A stretch of 64,000 bases of DNA from Uruburuella testudinis (GTDB lineage: Bacteria > Pseudomonadota > Gammaproteobacteria > Burkholderiales > Neisseriaceae). The stretch spans positions 2,108,001-2,172,000 of the forward strand of contig NZ_CP091508.1 of the NCBI RefSeq assembly GCF_022870865.1, written 5' to 3'. Of this stretch, positions 17,364-25,515 are shown one piece after another (positions within the stretch are counted from its first letter, which is position 1; each line of letters starts with the position of its first letter). Both the position numbers and the translations under genes were made by a program. Under the pieces are notes generated by a model that was given only the letters and a program-made list of their open reading frames with translations, was not told where the DNA came from and ran no database searches.

Positions 17364-17864
17364 TCAACGCCCGCTGATTTTATCCGACAAACCCACTTCA
17401 TGCGGATTGATGCGGGCATGCTCTTCCTGCCCCAAGCCCAACGGTTTGCGCAGGCGCGTCATATAGGCATTCACATCCAAGCCCTTGCCGGAGCGCTGCG
17501 CCGCCCAAATGGTTTCCGCCAACGCCTCAATCATGTCATGCTCCGCAGCCGTCCAGTCGTCATTGTGTTGCGCACACAGCTGCTGATAAATCGCCCGAAT
17601 GCCCGGCGGCTGGTCGATGCCCACCTGCTCCTGTATCGAAAGATGCAGCGACATATGCAAAAAAGGATTGCTCTCCCCTTCTTCAGGCGTCCAGGTTTTA
17701 TCAAGATAATCTTCAATACGCTCAAGATAACGGTGGTATTCAGGGTGCGCCTCGATAATACGCAACGCTTTTTGCTGCAAGCCGTTCAGCTGCAACGGCA
17801 ACAGACGCTGCTGCCATACCTCGGCAAAAAAGCGGCGCACATCATGTGTGTTTACATCATACAT
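17364..17864 (-). CDS. DUF1841 family protein
   Basis: 166 aa from the ATG at 17864; a TTG three codons upstream is a weaker start. The protein is cytoplasmic and helical. Motifs such as FFAEVWQQRLLPLQLNGLQ and NPFLHMSLHLSIQEQVGIDQ near residue 80 match the DUF1841 family of beta- and gammaproteobacteria, whose function is unknown. It is intact and of normal length. Confidence 0.85.
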   Translation of the reverse strand: MYDVNTHDVRRFFAEVWQQRLLPLQLNGLQQKALRIIEAHPEYHRYLERIEDYLDKTWTPEEGESNPFLHMSLHLSIQEQVGIDQPPGIRAIYQQLCAQHNDDWTAAEHDMIEALAETIWAAQRSGKGLDVNAYMTRLRKPLGLGQEEHARINPHEVGLSDKISGR

Positions 17865-17945
17865 AGTCTTCAATCCGTGTGTATTCCGCCGCCATTATAG
17901 CCCAATCGCTCAAGGCCGTCTGAAAACGACACCTCAAGCCACCCC

Positions 17946-18045
17946 AAGGTGGCCTGATGGTGTCATTGTATGAGGGGATTTTTGCTCCTGAAAATGCAGA
18001 TGCCGGGCAAAAAGCACCCGACAATCGAATGGTCAGGACACCCTA
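17946..18045. repeat. GGGTGTCC-family element, short form
   Basis: A 100-bp copy with a worn left end (AAGGTGGCCTGATGGTGTC) and a good right end (GGTCAGGACACCCTA). The core has GAGGGGATTTTTGCTCCTG. Its final TA at 18044-18045 is also the first TA of the next element. Confidence 0.8.
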
Positions 18046-18207
18046 GGGTGTCCTGACCATTCATATATCATCATCTTTTTTGCGTTAAAAGCACATCTGC
18101 TGCGTTAAAAAGCCTCGCAAGATGTCCAATCTTGCTGCGTTTTTTGCCTTGCATCTGCACTTTTATCACAAAAAATCTGAATAATTCTGAATTGTTAGGA
18201 CACCCTA
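18044..18207. repeat. GGGTGTCC-family element, 164-bp long form
   Basis: Runs from TAGGGTGTCCTGACCATTC to GAATTGTTAGGACACCCTA. Copies of exactly 164 bp also lie at 34594-34757 and 36507-36670. The interior contains CATATATCATCATC and the AGCCTCGCAAGATG / CATCTTGC-type inverted segments. It ends at the -35 position of the ssrA promoter. Confidence 0.88.
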
Positions 18208-18228
18208 GCAATCGCACGGCAAAGCGCG

Positions 18229-18234
18229 TATAAT
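18229..18234 (+). promoter_or_regulatory. ssrA -10 hexamer
   Basis: TATAAT 16 bases before the tmRNA 5' end. The -35 position (about 18206-18211) coincides with the end of the 164-bp repeat element, so the element may contribute to or have altered this promoter. Confidence 0.7.
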
Positions 18235-18249
18235 CAAAAATTCCTATCT

Positions 18250-18611
18250 GGGGGCGACTTGGTTTCGACGGGGGTTGCGAAGCAGATGCGGGCATACCGG
18301 GGTCTCAGATTCCCGTAAAACACTGAATTTAAATAGTCGCAAACGACGAAACTTACGCACTGGCCGCTTAAGGCCTGCCGTTGCAGCAGTTGGCCGATGG
18401 GCTGCGTAGGGTAAAACCTACAGCAACGTCAATTACATTGGCTGGTTTCGTGTCGGGTTACTTGGCACGGAATAAGATTTAAGGTAACTGGTTTCCAAAC
18501 AGCCTGTCTGCCGGCGGAATGGAAACAAGATTTCAAATAGACACGACTAAGTATGTAGAACGCTTTGTAGAGGACTTTCGGACGGGGGTTCAATTCCCCC
18601 CGCCTCCACCA
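18250..18611 (+). ncRNA. ssrA: Transfer-messenger RNA (tmRNA)
   Basis: 362 bases. The tRNA-like ends GGGGGCG and CGCCTCC-A-CCA pair with one G-U. The T arm GGGGGTTCAATTCCCCCC is clear. The tag frame at 18339-18371 reads ANDETYALAA then TAA, matching the Neisseria tag, with the resume codon GCA at 18339. It rescues stalled ribosomes with SmpB. Its 3' end is the attachment site of the island that follows. Confidence 0.98.
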
Positions 18612-18647
18612 GTTACAAATTTAAATTCAAATAGTTGCAGAATTTAA
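18607..18647 (+). repeat. Left attachment repeat (ssrA 3' end)
   Basis: Overlaps the last five bases of ssrA and continues GTTACAAATTTAAATTCAAA. The partner is at 25120-25160 with two mismatches. Confidence 0.85.
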
Positions 18648-18684
18648 TACAGAAAATGGCACGTTATTGGCACATTTTCTTTAA

Positions 18685-18711
18685 AAAATCCCGCTTTAAG
18701 GTGGGATTTTT
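18685..18711 (+). terminator. Rho-independent terminator downstream of ssrA
   Basis: AAAATCCCGC and GTGGGATTTT form a stem followed by a T-run, 75 bases after the tmRNA. Confidence 0.85.
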
Positions 18712-18720
18712 TTATTGTCA

Positions 18721-19005
18721 TCAACGGCATACATGCGGTTGCCGTAGGTCGGTCACCACCCACCCTTTTGACAAGACCTTGCCGCATAGGCGCCGAGCAA
18801 CGCCAAATGGCCGATCCATGCGCACCACTTCATCGCTCAATGTGTGCGGCACCACTGCGCAAGCGGCCAAGCAGTCGTCATCACGCTGTATCAGCTGTTG
18901 GTTGGCAATCAGCTGATTCACCATAGCCACCAGCTTCACCAGCTCGTTGCGCGCTTTTTCCAGCGTTTCTACCTGCCCCGGTTCATAAGGATTTGCATGC
19001 GCCAT
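18721..19005 (-). CDS. Small hypothetical island protein
   Basis: 94 aa. Not recognised. The N-terminal half (KARNELVKLVAMVNQLIANQ) is an amphipathic helix and the rest contains four Cys. The ATG at 19005 has AGGGG eight bases upstream, and the whole gene lies inside the ssrA island, so it is probably a small phage or plasmid gene. It ends close to the ssrA terminator. Confidence 0.5.
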   Translation of the reverse strand: MAHANPYEPGQVETLEKARNELVKLVAMVNQLIANQQLIQRDDDCLAACAVVPHTLSDEVVRMDRPFGVARRLCGKVLSKGWVVTDLRQPHVCR

Positions 19006-19010
19006 AAAAC

Positions 19011-19033
19011 ACCCCTGTTGATTAAACAGGGGT
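19011..19033. terminator. 9-bp stem hairpin between relE-like gene and small island gene
   Basis: ACCCCTGTT and AACAGGGGT flank a five-base loop. It lies 23 bases beyond the toxin stop, but without a long T-run. Confidence 0.6.
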
Positions 19034-19055
19034 ATTGTGGCGGTTTTTTAATCGG

Positions 19056-19349
19056 TTACTTATCCTTCGCCCGCGCCAAGGCCTGTACATACACCGTGCT
19101 TTTATCACGTCTGCCCACCGCCACCACCGTTACCGTAATCAGGCCGTCATCCACCGTGTAAACCAAACGGTAACCGGCTTGGCGCAATTTGATTTTGTAA
19201 GCATTCCTCATGCCGTGCAAGGCCGCAGACGGCATATGCGGGTTTTCCAAGCGTTCTGCCAACCTGCGTTTGAACAAGGTTTTGATGCTGTTGTCGAGCT
19301 TGTCCCATTCCCGCCGCGCAGAGGGCAGAAAAGCCAATTCATAAGTCAT
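19056..19349 (-). CDS. RelE/ParE family toxin
   Basis: 97 aa, the usual size. ELAFLPSARREWDKLDNSIK at the start and YRLVYTVDDGLITVTVVAVGRRDKSTVY near residues 61-88 fit the RelE fold; the C-terminal Arg and Tyr residues correspond to the mRNA-cutting surface in ribosome-dependent RelE. The gene overlaps the 3' end of the antitoxin by 11 bases, so the two are translationally coupled. Antitoxin-first order is normal for a RelBE/YefM-type operon. The frame is intact. Confidence 0.9.
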   Translation of the reverse strand: MTYELAFLPSARREWDKLDNSIKTLFKRRLAERLENPHMPSAALHGMRNAYKIKLRQAGYRLVYTVDDGLITVTVVAVGRRDKSTVYVQALARAKDK

Positions 19350-19581
19350 CCAGAGACACCTTCACTGCCTGTTCATCTGAACGCTCCAGCGCCAGCTTTA
19401 CATCTTCCAAATCTTCCATATACTCCAGCAGCGCCTGATAACGCTCAGCAGAAATCAGATAGGCTTCAGGCTTGTTGTGGTTCAGCACCGCCACGGCACC
19501 ATCTGCCTGCGCCATTATGGCTGCATAATTGCGCTTAAGCTCTGTCACGCTTACAGCATAATCTGCCAATACTGCTTCCAT
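19339..19581 (-). CDS. Phd/YefM family antitoxin
   Basis: 80 aa. The N-terminus AVSVTELKRNYAAIMAQADG and AVAVLNHNKPEAYLISAERYQALLEYM are diagnostic of the Phd/YefM DNA-binding antitoxin domain; the acidic C-terminus (LEDVKLALERSDEQ) would wrap the toxin. A strong ribosome site (AAGGAGG) precedes the ATG. It is expected to repress its own operon with the RelE partner downstream. Confidence 0.92.
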   Translation of the reverse strand: MEAVLADYAVSVTELKRNYAAIMAQADGAVAVLNHNKPEAYLISAERYQALLEYMEDLEDVKLALERSDEQAVKVSLDDL

Positions 19582-19653
19582 GATTATTCCTCCTTAAAAG
19601 ATATTTAATATTACATCAAATTCAGCACCATATCCAACATCTATTTAAATAAT

Positions 19654-19681
19654 GGCCGTCTGAATCTTTTTTCAGACGGCC
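19654..19681. terminator. Inverted uptake-sequence hairpin
   Basis: GGCCGTCTGAA and TTCAGACGGCC with a six-base loop, between the polyvalent gene stop and the antitoxin promoter. Confidence 0.75.
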
Positions 19682-19690
19682 TGCCTTTAC

Positions 19691-22600
19691 TTAATCCCCC
19701 CGCTTGTCATACAGCCGCTGTAAGGCTTCGCGCCGCTTGTCCACCCGCTTAAACAGCACGCCCTTGGCAATATCCGATTGCGTCTTGATATAGCCCGAAG
19801 TAAAGCGCAACATCGCATCGCGCTCCTCCCCCATCGCCGCCCGTTCCTCGCGGGTATAGTCGCGCCACATCACCACGGTATTGGCCTTCTTGCCCTTGCT
19901 GCCGTAGTCGTGGCGCATTTCCCAGCCCTCTGCCTCATACTTGGCCTGCCGTGAACGCGCCACTTCTTTAAACAGGCCGCGCCCTTTCAGATGCTGGCCT
20001 TTGACCGTATTGCCCAAGCTGCCGCGCATGGCACGGCCAAGCTCTTTGTTCAGTATATCCAGCGCCGTATCGCCCGTCATATACTTCTGATACAGACGCG
20101 GCAAGTAAGTATCCTTAAAGCGCTCGCGGCTCGCCTCACTCAACATCTGTAGCGCCACCAAATCATCACTCTGCTGTGTTAACACCTCGCGCATTGCCCC
20201 CGCCAATTCCTGCAATTCAGGCGATATTTCCAGCCCCGGCGGCAATTCTTTTTCCAACACGTCTGAAAGCAGTTTGCGCTCCTCTGCCGTCAGCTTCACG
20301 CCCGCATCGGCCATTTCCTTCGCCGTGCGCCCGGCTACATTCAACTGCGCCCGGTAATCGCGCATCATCTGTTTAAACTCAAGCGGCGATGTATCGGCCA
20401 GCTTGATTTTGGCAAATACCGGTTTCAGCAATTCGGCCATTTTGTTGTAGGCCTTCACACCCCCCTGCAATTCATCCTGTTCGTTAAGCCAGCGGCGCTC
20501 TTGTGGGGATAAGCCGGCGCCGCGGCTGAGTTTGGCGCCGCTTTCGTATGTGGGATTGCTTTTCCGGTAGCCCTGCAAATTCTTTTCTGTTAGAATCTTT
20601 TTCATACCCGTGGGCTGCAAGAGACGCCCGGGCAATAAAAGCCCGGAACGACTTGCCAGCAGACGGGTTTTTTCTTTGTCGATATACTGCAATTTGCCAT
20701 CATCACGCCAATTGGCAAAGGTCGTCAGCGGATTGTATTTACCGCTGCTATACGGTTTGGTAGTCGTGTCTGCCTCCATATCATAAGCATTTACCAATAC
20801 ATGCGCTTCCAGCGTATCCGCTTTCGGCTCGAGAATAATCCGTACCACATTACCGGCCACCGTTTCAGGCGCAACAAACACCAAACGGCCTTGTTCTGTC
20901 ACGCTGTCAAAAACCATAGACGGATTATCCAGCCATTCAGGCACTTTCTTCCATGCGGCAGCATCCATGTTTTTATGTTTGTCGGCGTTCACCTTGCTGT
21001 TTACCAACACCACCGGCTTATCACCATAACCCAGCATATCCAACAAATCCGAGCGGTCAAGTACGCGCACTTGGTCGCGGAATGTTTTCCCTGCAAATAA
21101 ATCATCAATACGCCGCTCATATTTAGCCTGCGTATCCTCGCTGCGGCTATATCGTGCTTCCCCACTAAGGCCGTCTGAAACCCCACTGTCTACCTGCTCC
21201 AGCGTCTTCATCCAACCGTAAATATCCGCATCGCTGATGCTGTTGCGCTGCACCCCCATCACCTTGGCCAGAACACTGCGCAAATGGTTGGCCAAGCGGG
21301 CAAGATAACCGCCCAAGCCTTGCCGCATCGCCGCCGGCACTTTCACGCCGTTGCGCGCTTCAAATGCCGCATAGTCGCCCGTTTGGTGCGCCGCAAACAA
21401 ATCAGCCGCCGCCTCTTCCACCGCCGCCAGCTTGTTTCGGGCTGCGCCGTCTTTCTGACCTTGGCGCTGTTTCATGATGTTGTCGGCGGCCTGCTTGATG
21501 ACCGCATTGCCGTTATAAGCGGCCGCAAACAGTTGCCGCCACTTGGCGAAGCCGTCGACATCAATACGCTGATGCCCCAGCTCATGCCAAGCCACAAATT
21601 GCGCCGTGCGCTTGTTTGGCAGGGCTTCGGCAATCAGGGTAATCTTCTGCGTTTGCGGATCATACCAGCCCTGCGCATCGGCCAAATCCTGCGCATTGTC
21701 AGGCCGTGCCGCATCATCACGCGCCACAATCTCGATATGGCGCAGGTTGTTTTTGCCCACCGCCTGCGCTACCGCTTGGCGGGTTTGCTTGATTTGCTCA
21801 CGGCTTGCGCGTAAAGTATCAGATGTATCAGGCGCTCCCATTCCGTCACGAGAACGTATAGGGTCGGAACTGCGTAGGTTAGGCTGCGTCGCACCCCGCA
21901 CCTTTTCCACCGCCTGATTCTCAAAATCATTAAATGCCGTCAGCAGCCAAGTATTACTGCCCTCGCGCTTTGTCAGTTGAACGGTATTACCGTCTTTCTT
22001 GACTTCCAGCCTTACCGATTTTCCGCTTTCAATTCTGCGTGTTGTTTTACCCTCTGCAATCGTTTCAACCGCATCACGGGTAAGCATCTGAATCACTTCA
22101 TCATAGCTCATGCCGTCAACGGCCATACGCTTGTCGACAATATGCGACAAACCCATTGCACCTTTTGTTTTGCCATTTGCCAAACGATTGCCGGTATCTC
22201 CCCACACAAAATCCACCCAGCCAATATCATTACGGTACATCGCCCGTTTCACATCGGCACGTTCGGTCATGGCGCGGTTCATCGCTTCGCGGCCGCGGCG
22301 GATATTGGCCGCTGTGTCTTTCATGGCGCTGCGTGAATAGCGGATATCGTTGTTGTTGCGGCTGAAATCACCTTTGTTTCCTGTTGCAGATTTGATTTGA
22401 TTGCGCAAACCCACCACATAATGTGTGCTGCCGTCATCTTGCTGGGCAATGATACCGCTTGCCCCCACTGCCTTTTCCAAAGCAAGGTAAGCATTCTCGA
22501 TTTCCACGCCGCTGTTAATCAGGTTGCCGACAAAATCAACATCATTGCTTGATCCGTCAAGCTCCATTTCCACCGCTTCATTCAGCACGGCATTGTAGCC

Positions 22601-24193
22601 GTCATAGTCCACATCGCCGTAATTGCTAAGAAAATCCCTACCCTTAGGGTCTAGCACTTTCAACACCGCTTTCACATTGGCTTTTGTCAGCGTCCATTTA
22701 TCTGCGCTCAGCTCGTGCTGAATATTCAGGTAAACGGCCATCGACTTTCCCGAACCCTGTTGGTAGTTTTCAGTGAATAGCGCATCATCGGTAAAGTAAA
22801 AGCCCTGCCCGTCTGCTGTGCCTTGTGTTCCCACATAATCGTAAGAAAACTCGCTGAAATCGTTCGGTGTGCCGTGATACACCACCAGCGGTTCACCCGT
22901 GCGCGGATTAAGCACTTTCGGAAATTTCTTGCCGCGCTTCAGACTTTCCCAATCGCCAAACCAAGCCTTAAATTCAGGCGTGCGCACTTGCACCCATTGC
23001 TCATAGGCCAGTTCGGTTTCGCCGTGCTCTTTGGCATATGCATACATCCGCTCACCGCCGTTTTCTTTAGCGGTTGCCTCAAAGCTGCTTGTGCTCTCGC
23101 CGCCCTCTGCCAGGCTGCCGCCACGGCTGAACATGACCGAGTGATAAAGCGCTTCTTGCTCTTCATTGCTCAGCTCTTCGCCGTCATCCAAATAATCAGG
23201 CTCATCGAGGCCGTCTGAATCTTCATTTAATCCGTCTTGCTCTTCAGCGCTTCCCGCGTCTTCGCCAGCGCCTGTTTCATCACCGCTGCTGCCTGCGGGT
23301 TGTTGTCGAGCTTGCGAATCAGGCTCATCAGGCCGCTTTGCCGATTCGGCTGCTTGGCCGAATAATCCGCTTTGGCCGGGCGCTTCGTTTTGTTGTCGGT
23401 AGTCATGTTCTGCCTTTCTTAAAAGTTGTTGCCTGTCGGGTGCGCTATTGTCGCCAAACACATCGGCCTGATTGGGGCTGCCTTGGGCGCCCAGCAAATC
23501 GTAATAGTGCTTCAACAGTGTGGCAATCGCCTTGGCGCTGCGTTTATGCTCATCCAAAAACGCCACCAAGTCACGGGCAACGGGGCTTAAATCATCTTCA
23601 AACATGCCCTGTTGCGCCAAATAATCGGCCACGCTGCCGCCGCTCTCGCGGATTTCGTTCAGCTTTTCCACCGCCGCCACAATATCGGCGGCAATATCGG
23701 CATCATGCATATCGCCCGATGCGATGTGGCCGCGTGCTTTGGCAATGGTCGGTGCGGCCTGCATCATGGCGTTTACCATATTGCGGGCGCCTTGGTCGGT
23801 GCTTTCCACCATGCGGCTTAAGGCCGGGCTGTTGCCGTAGGCGCGGTAAAGCATGGCATTGTGCAAGCGGCGGATTCCGTCTTGGCTCAACAAGCCTTGT
23901 GCATCCACCATCTGCGCCTGCACCGTGGTCGGCATCTGCCCTACAAACTGGCGGATAAAACCGCGGTTGGCCGGGGTGTTGAGTTCGCCGCTTTCAGACG
24001 GCGTGAAGCTGCCGAAATCGGGCAGGCGGTCGGCATCTGCCCGCGCTTGCTCCAGCGCGCTCATGCCCAAGCCGCCACCCTCATTTGAGGCCACCGCCGC
24101 CTTGGCAATGTCCACATCTTCATCCAGCTTGCGAATCAATACCGGCTTATCCATCGCTGCCACTTGTGCGGGGTCGAGGCCGAATTGTGACAT
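19691..24193 (-). CDS. Large phage polyvalent protein (ParB-like, ADP-ribosyltransferase-like, nuclease-like and metallopeptidase regions)
   Basis: About 1500 aa; the open frame extends 24 codons further upstream only from a TTG inside a hairpin. Residue numbers here count from that TTG (24265). Regions in order: a DdrB-like ParB domain (about 40-170, with SNEGGGLGMSALEQA); an acidic linker (about 320-380); an ART-like domain with VVYHGTPNDFSEF near 462; a barnase/EndoU/RelE-like phage nuclease region with NDIGWVDFVWGD and GLSHIVDKR (about 680-790); a zinc peptidase with HELGH near 894; a second nuclease-like region (about 1085-1210, KLQYIDKEKTRLLASRSG); and a helical tail. Such chains are injected or head-associated proteins of large phages. 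Both ends look truncated. Two full uptake sequences lie inside (21168 and 23208). Domain names are recalled family patterns, not searched. Confidence 0.75.
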   Translation of the reverse strand: MSQFGLDPAQVAAMDKPVLIRKLDEDVDIAKAAVASNEGGGLGMSALEQARADADRLPDFGSFTPSESGELNTPANRGFIRQFVGQMPTTVQAQMVDAQGLLSQDGIRRLHNAMLYRAYGNSPALSRMVESTDQGARNMVNAMMQAAPTIAKARGHIASGDMHDADIAADIVAAVEKLNEIRESGGSVADYLAQQGMFEDDLSPVARDLVAFLDEHKRSAKAIATLLKHYYDLLGAQGSPNQADVFGDNSAPDRQQLLRKAEHDYRQQNEAPGQSGLFGQAAESAKRPDEPDSQARQQPAGSSGDETGAGEDAGSAEEQDGLNEDSDGLDEPDYLDDGEELSNEEQEALYHSVMFSRGGSLAEGGESTSSFEATAKENGGERMYAYAKEHGETELAYEQWVQVRTPEFKAWFGDWESLKRGKKFPKVLNPRTGEPLVVYHGTPNDFSEFSYDYVGTQGTADGQGFYFTDDALFTENYQQGSGKSMAVYLNIQHELSADKWTLTKANVKAVLKVLDPKGRDFLSNYGDVDYDGYNAVLNEAVEMELDGSSNDVDFVGNLINSGVEIENAYLALEKAVGASGIIAQQDDGSTHYVVGLRNQIKSATGNKGDFSRNNNDIRYSRSAMKDTAANIRRGREAMNRAMTERADVKRAMYRNDIGWVDFVWGDTGNRLANGKTKGAMGLSHIVDKRMAVDGMSYDEVIQMLTRDAVETIAEGKTTRRIESGKSVRLEVKKDGNTVQLTKREGSNTWLLTAFNDFENQAVEKVRGATQPNLRSSDPIRSRDGMGAPDTSDTLRASREQIKQTRQAVAQAVGKNNLRHIEIVARDDAARPDNAQDLADAQGWYDPQTQKITLIAEALPNKRTAQFVAWHELGHQRIDVDGFAKWRQLFAAAYNGNAVIKQAADNIMKQRQGQKDGAARNKLAAVEEAAADLFAAHQTGDYAAFEARNGVKVPAAMRQGLGGYLARLANHLRSVLAKVMGVQRNSISDADIYGWMKTLEQVDSGVSDGLSGEARYSRSEDTQAKYERRIDDLFAGKTFRDQVRVLDRSDLLDMLGYGDKPVVLVNSKVNADKHKNMDAAAWKKVPEWLDNPSMVFDSVTEQGRLVFVAPETVAGNVVRIILEPKADTLEAHVLVNAYDMEADTTTKPYSSGKYNPLTTFANWRDDGKLQYIDKEKTRLLASRSGLLLPGRLLQPTGMKKILTEKNLQGYRKSNPTYESGAKLSRGAGLSPQERRWLNEQDELQGGVKAYNKMAELLKPVFAKIKLADTSPLEFKQMMRDYRAQLNVAGRTAKEMADAGVKLTAEERKLLSDVLEKELPPGLEISPELQELAGAMREVLTQQSDDLVALQMLSEASRERFKDTYLPRLYQKYMTGDTALDILNKELGRAMRGSLGNTVKGQHLKGRGLFKEVARSRQAKYEAEGWEMRHDYGSKGKKANTVVMWRDYTREERAAMGEERDAMLRFTSGYIKTQSDIAKGVLFKRVDKRREALQRLYDKRGD

Positions 24194-24259
24194 CTGCGAT
24201 AAAGAAATTACCGTCTTGATTGTGCGTATCGGCAACCACCGCCAAGTGTACCGGGGCTG

Positions 24260-24297
24260 AAACAAAGGCCGTCTGAATGTTCAGACGGCCTTTGTTT
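24260..24297. terminator. Perfect inverted uptake-sequence hairpin
   Basis: AAACAAAGGCCGTCTGAA and its complement are separated by two bases. It abuts the 5' end of the polyvalent gene, consistent with a recombination join. Confidence 0.8.
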
Positions 24298-24315
24298 CCC
24301 GCAATGGCTGGCCAG

Positions 24316-24380
24316 CTATTTTTCACCGGTCATCTGTTCCCACAAATTGCCAGCGTCTTCGCCCACGTTTGAGGTATTTT
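24316..24380 (-). pseudogene. Possible 3' stub of an upstream phage gene
   Basis: Reading leftward, a short frame encodes NVGEDAGNLWEQMTGEK then TAG. It resembles the tail of a phage structural gene that would precede the polyvalent gene, the rest being replaced by IS5-family DNA. This is weak and based on context. Confidence 0.25.
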
Positions 24381-24495
24381 TCGTCTAAGCTGATTTCGAA
24401 CATAGAGATTAGGGCATATCCCCAATCTCATTTTCTCTTCATCAATGATAAAATATCGCCTATATTTTTGATAATTTATTGGCTGATATAAACAA

Positions 24496-25093
24496 ATGAC
24501 CAGAAGAGCACTAACAGACAACCTTTGGAACCAGCTGCAAACAACCATGCGCGAACATGGCTGCCATCGTTGGGAAAATGATCGGGAAGTCATGGAAGCA
24601 ATATTATGGAAGCTTCGCACAGGCGCGCCCTGGCGTGATATTCCTGAAACATTTTGCCCATGGGAAACAGCATATAACCGCTTTAACTGCTGGTCTAAAA
24701 ATGGATTGTGGAACAATTTTTTCTGGATTACGAAAAGAAATTGATGAAGAATGGGTATTCGCCGACGGAAGCTATGTACGGTGTCATCAGCATGCACGTG
24801 GAGAGCTGGGCATGGTGAAGAAAGAGCAATTAGACGAAATCACGGCAGAGCAACTGCAAAAATACATTTATCAGTTGATGCGGATAGATATCCGTTCGAT
24901 TTTAAAATCACTGGGGGTGAAATCCGCGACAGTCAAATTGCAAGCAGACTGATTGAGATGGTGGCGGCAGGAAATTATTTTATTGCGAATAAAGCTATAT
25001 GATTCACGAGCGATGGGAGAAAAAAATAAGGCAGTCAATTTCAAGCTGATGCTGTATCTGGCATGTACCATTATTCACGCTAAATTAAATTGA
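24496..25093 (+). pseudogene. IS5-family transposase remnant (frameshifts and internal deletions)
   Basis: The first 80 codons give the IS5 N-terminal domain (ALTDNLWNQLQTTMREHGCH, then MEAILWKLRTGAPWRDIPE). Similarity then moves through other frames: FADGSYVRCHQHA, where the first catalytic Asp lies; DFKITGGEIRDSQIASRLIE; and a C-terminal end NFKLMLYLACTIIHAKLN. The central catalytic portion and the region after YDS are deleted. At least two frameshifts are needed, so the element is dead. It lies inside the ssrA island and may explain loss of the neighbouring phage genes. Confidence 0.85.
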
Positions 25094-25119
25094 GGATACG
25101 CTTTAACAGATCCCACCCA

Positions 25120-25160
25120 CACCAGTTACAAATTTAAATTCAAATGGTTACAGAATTTAA
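25120..25160 (+). repeat. Right attachment repeat
   Basis: CACCAGTTACAAATTTAAAT... matches 18607-18647 at 39 of 41 positions and marks the right boundary of the ssrA island. Confidence 0.85.
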
Positions 25161-25184
25161 ATCAGAAAGAGTACATTTTCCTTC

Positions 25185-25205
25185 ATCCCGCCGCGTGTGC
25201 GGGAT
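25185..25205 (+). terminator. Rho-independent terminator beyond the right attachment repeat
   Basis: ATCCCGC and GCGGGAT with a seven-base loop and a following T-run. It is probably the original ssrA terminator displaced by island insertion. Confidence 0.75.
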
Positions 25206-25515
25206 TTTTTATTCTCCACATATCTGCCCCTCTATACTGGTTCACAAAATAAGCTGATAAAGCCGCATACCGGCACGCCCCGTGTCTGCGTAGCATCTTC
25301 AGCTTGCCACCCTGATCAACTTACGCTTCTGAACCGGTGCGACACACCGATTATATGTTACTGCATAACATTAATGCCTTCTTTTGATTTGCCTTTTACT
25401 TTTACTATTTTCAATTGGAGCAAGTATTTTAATTGGCTATACTGTAAAAGCAATATGCTATTCATTGCATAGCTTCAGTTTATCAACATCCATAAATATT
25501 ATAAGGAGTAGTGAT
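25206..25515. other. Gap upstream of adhP
   Basis: About 300 bases. An in-frame upstream extension of adhP is present here but has no family similarity. It holds the leader of adhP with the ribosome site AAGGAG at 25503-25508. No other gene is seen. Confidence 0.6.

Larger units (their letters stand above)
18607..25160. mobile_element. Genomic island remnant at the ssrA 3' end, flanked by 41-bp direct repeats
   Basis: The left repeat at 18607-18647 starts with the CACCA end of ssrA (CACCAGTTACAAATTTAAAT...). The right repeat at 25120-25160 matches it at 39 of 41 positions. This is the geometry of integrase-mediated insertion at ssrA. Between them are a small unknown gene, a toxin-antitoxin pair, a large phage polyvalent protein and an IS5-family remnant. 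No integrase is present, so the island is probably immobile on its own. Confidence 0.85.

Noticed and set aside
24194..24265. Upstream part of the polyvalent protein frame
   Set aside because: The only start further upstream is a TTG inside an uptake-sequence hairpin. The sequence MFQPRYTWRW and following looks like junction DNA.
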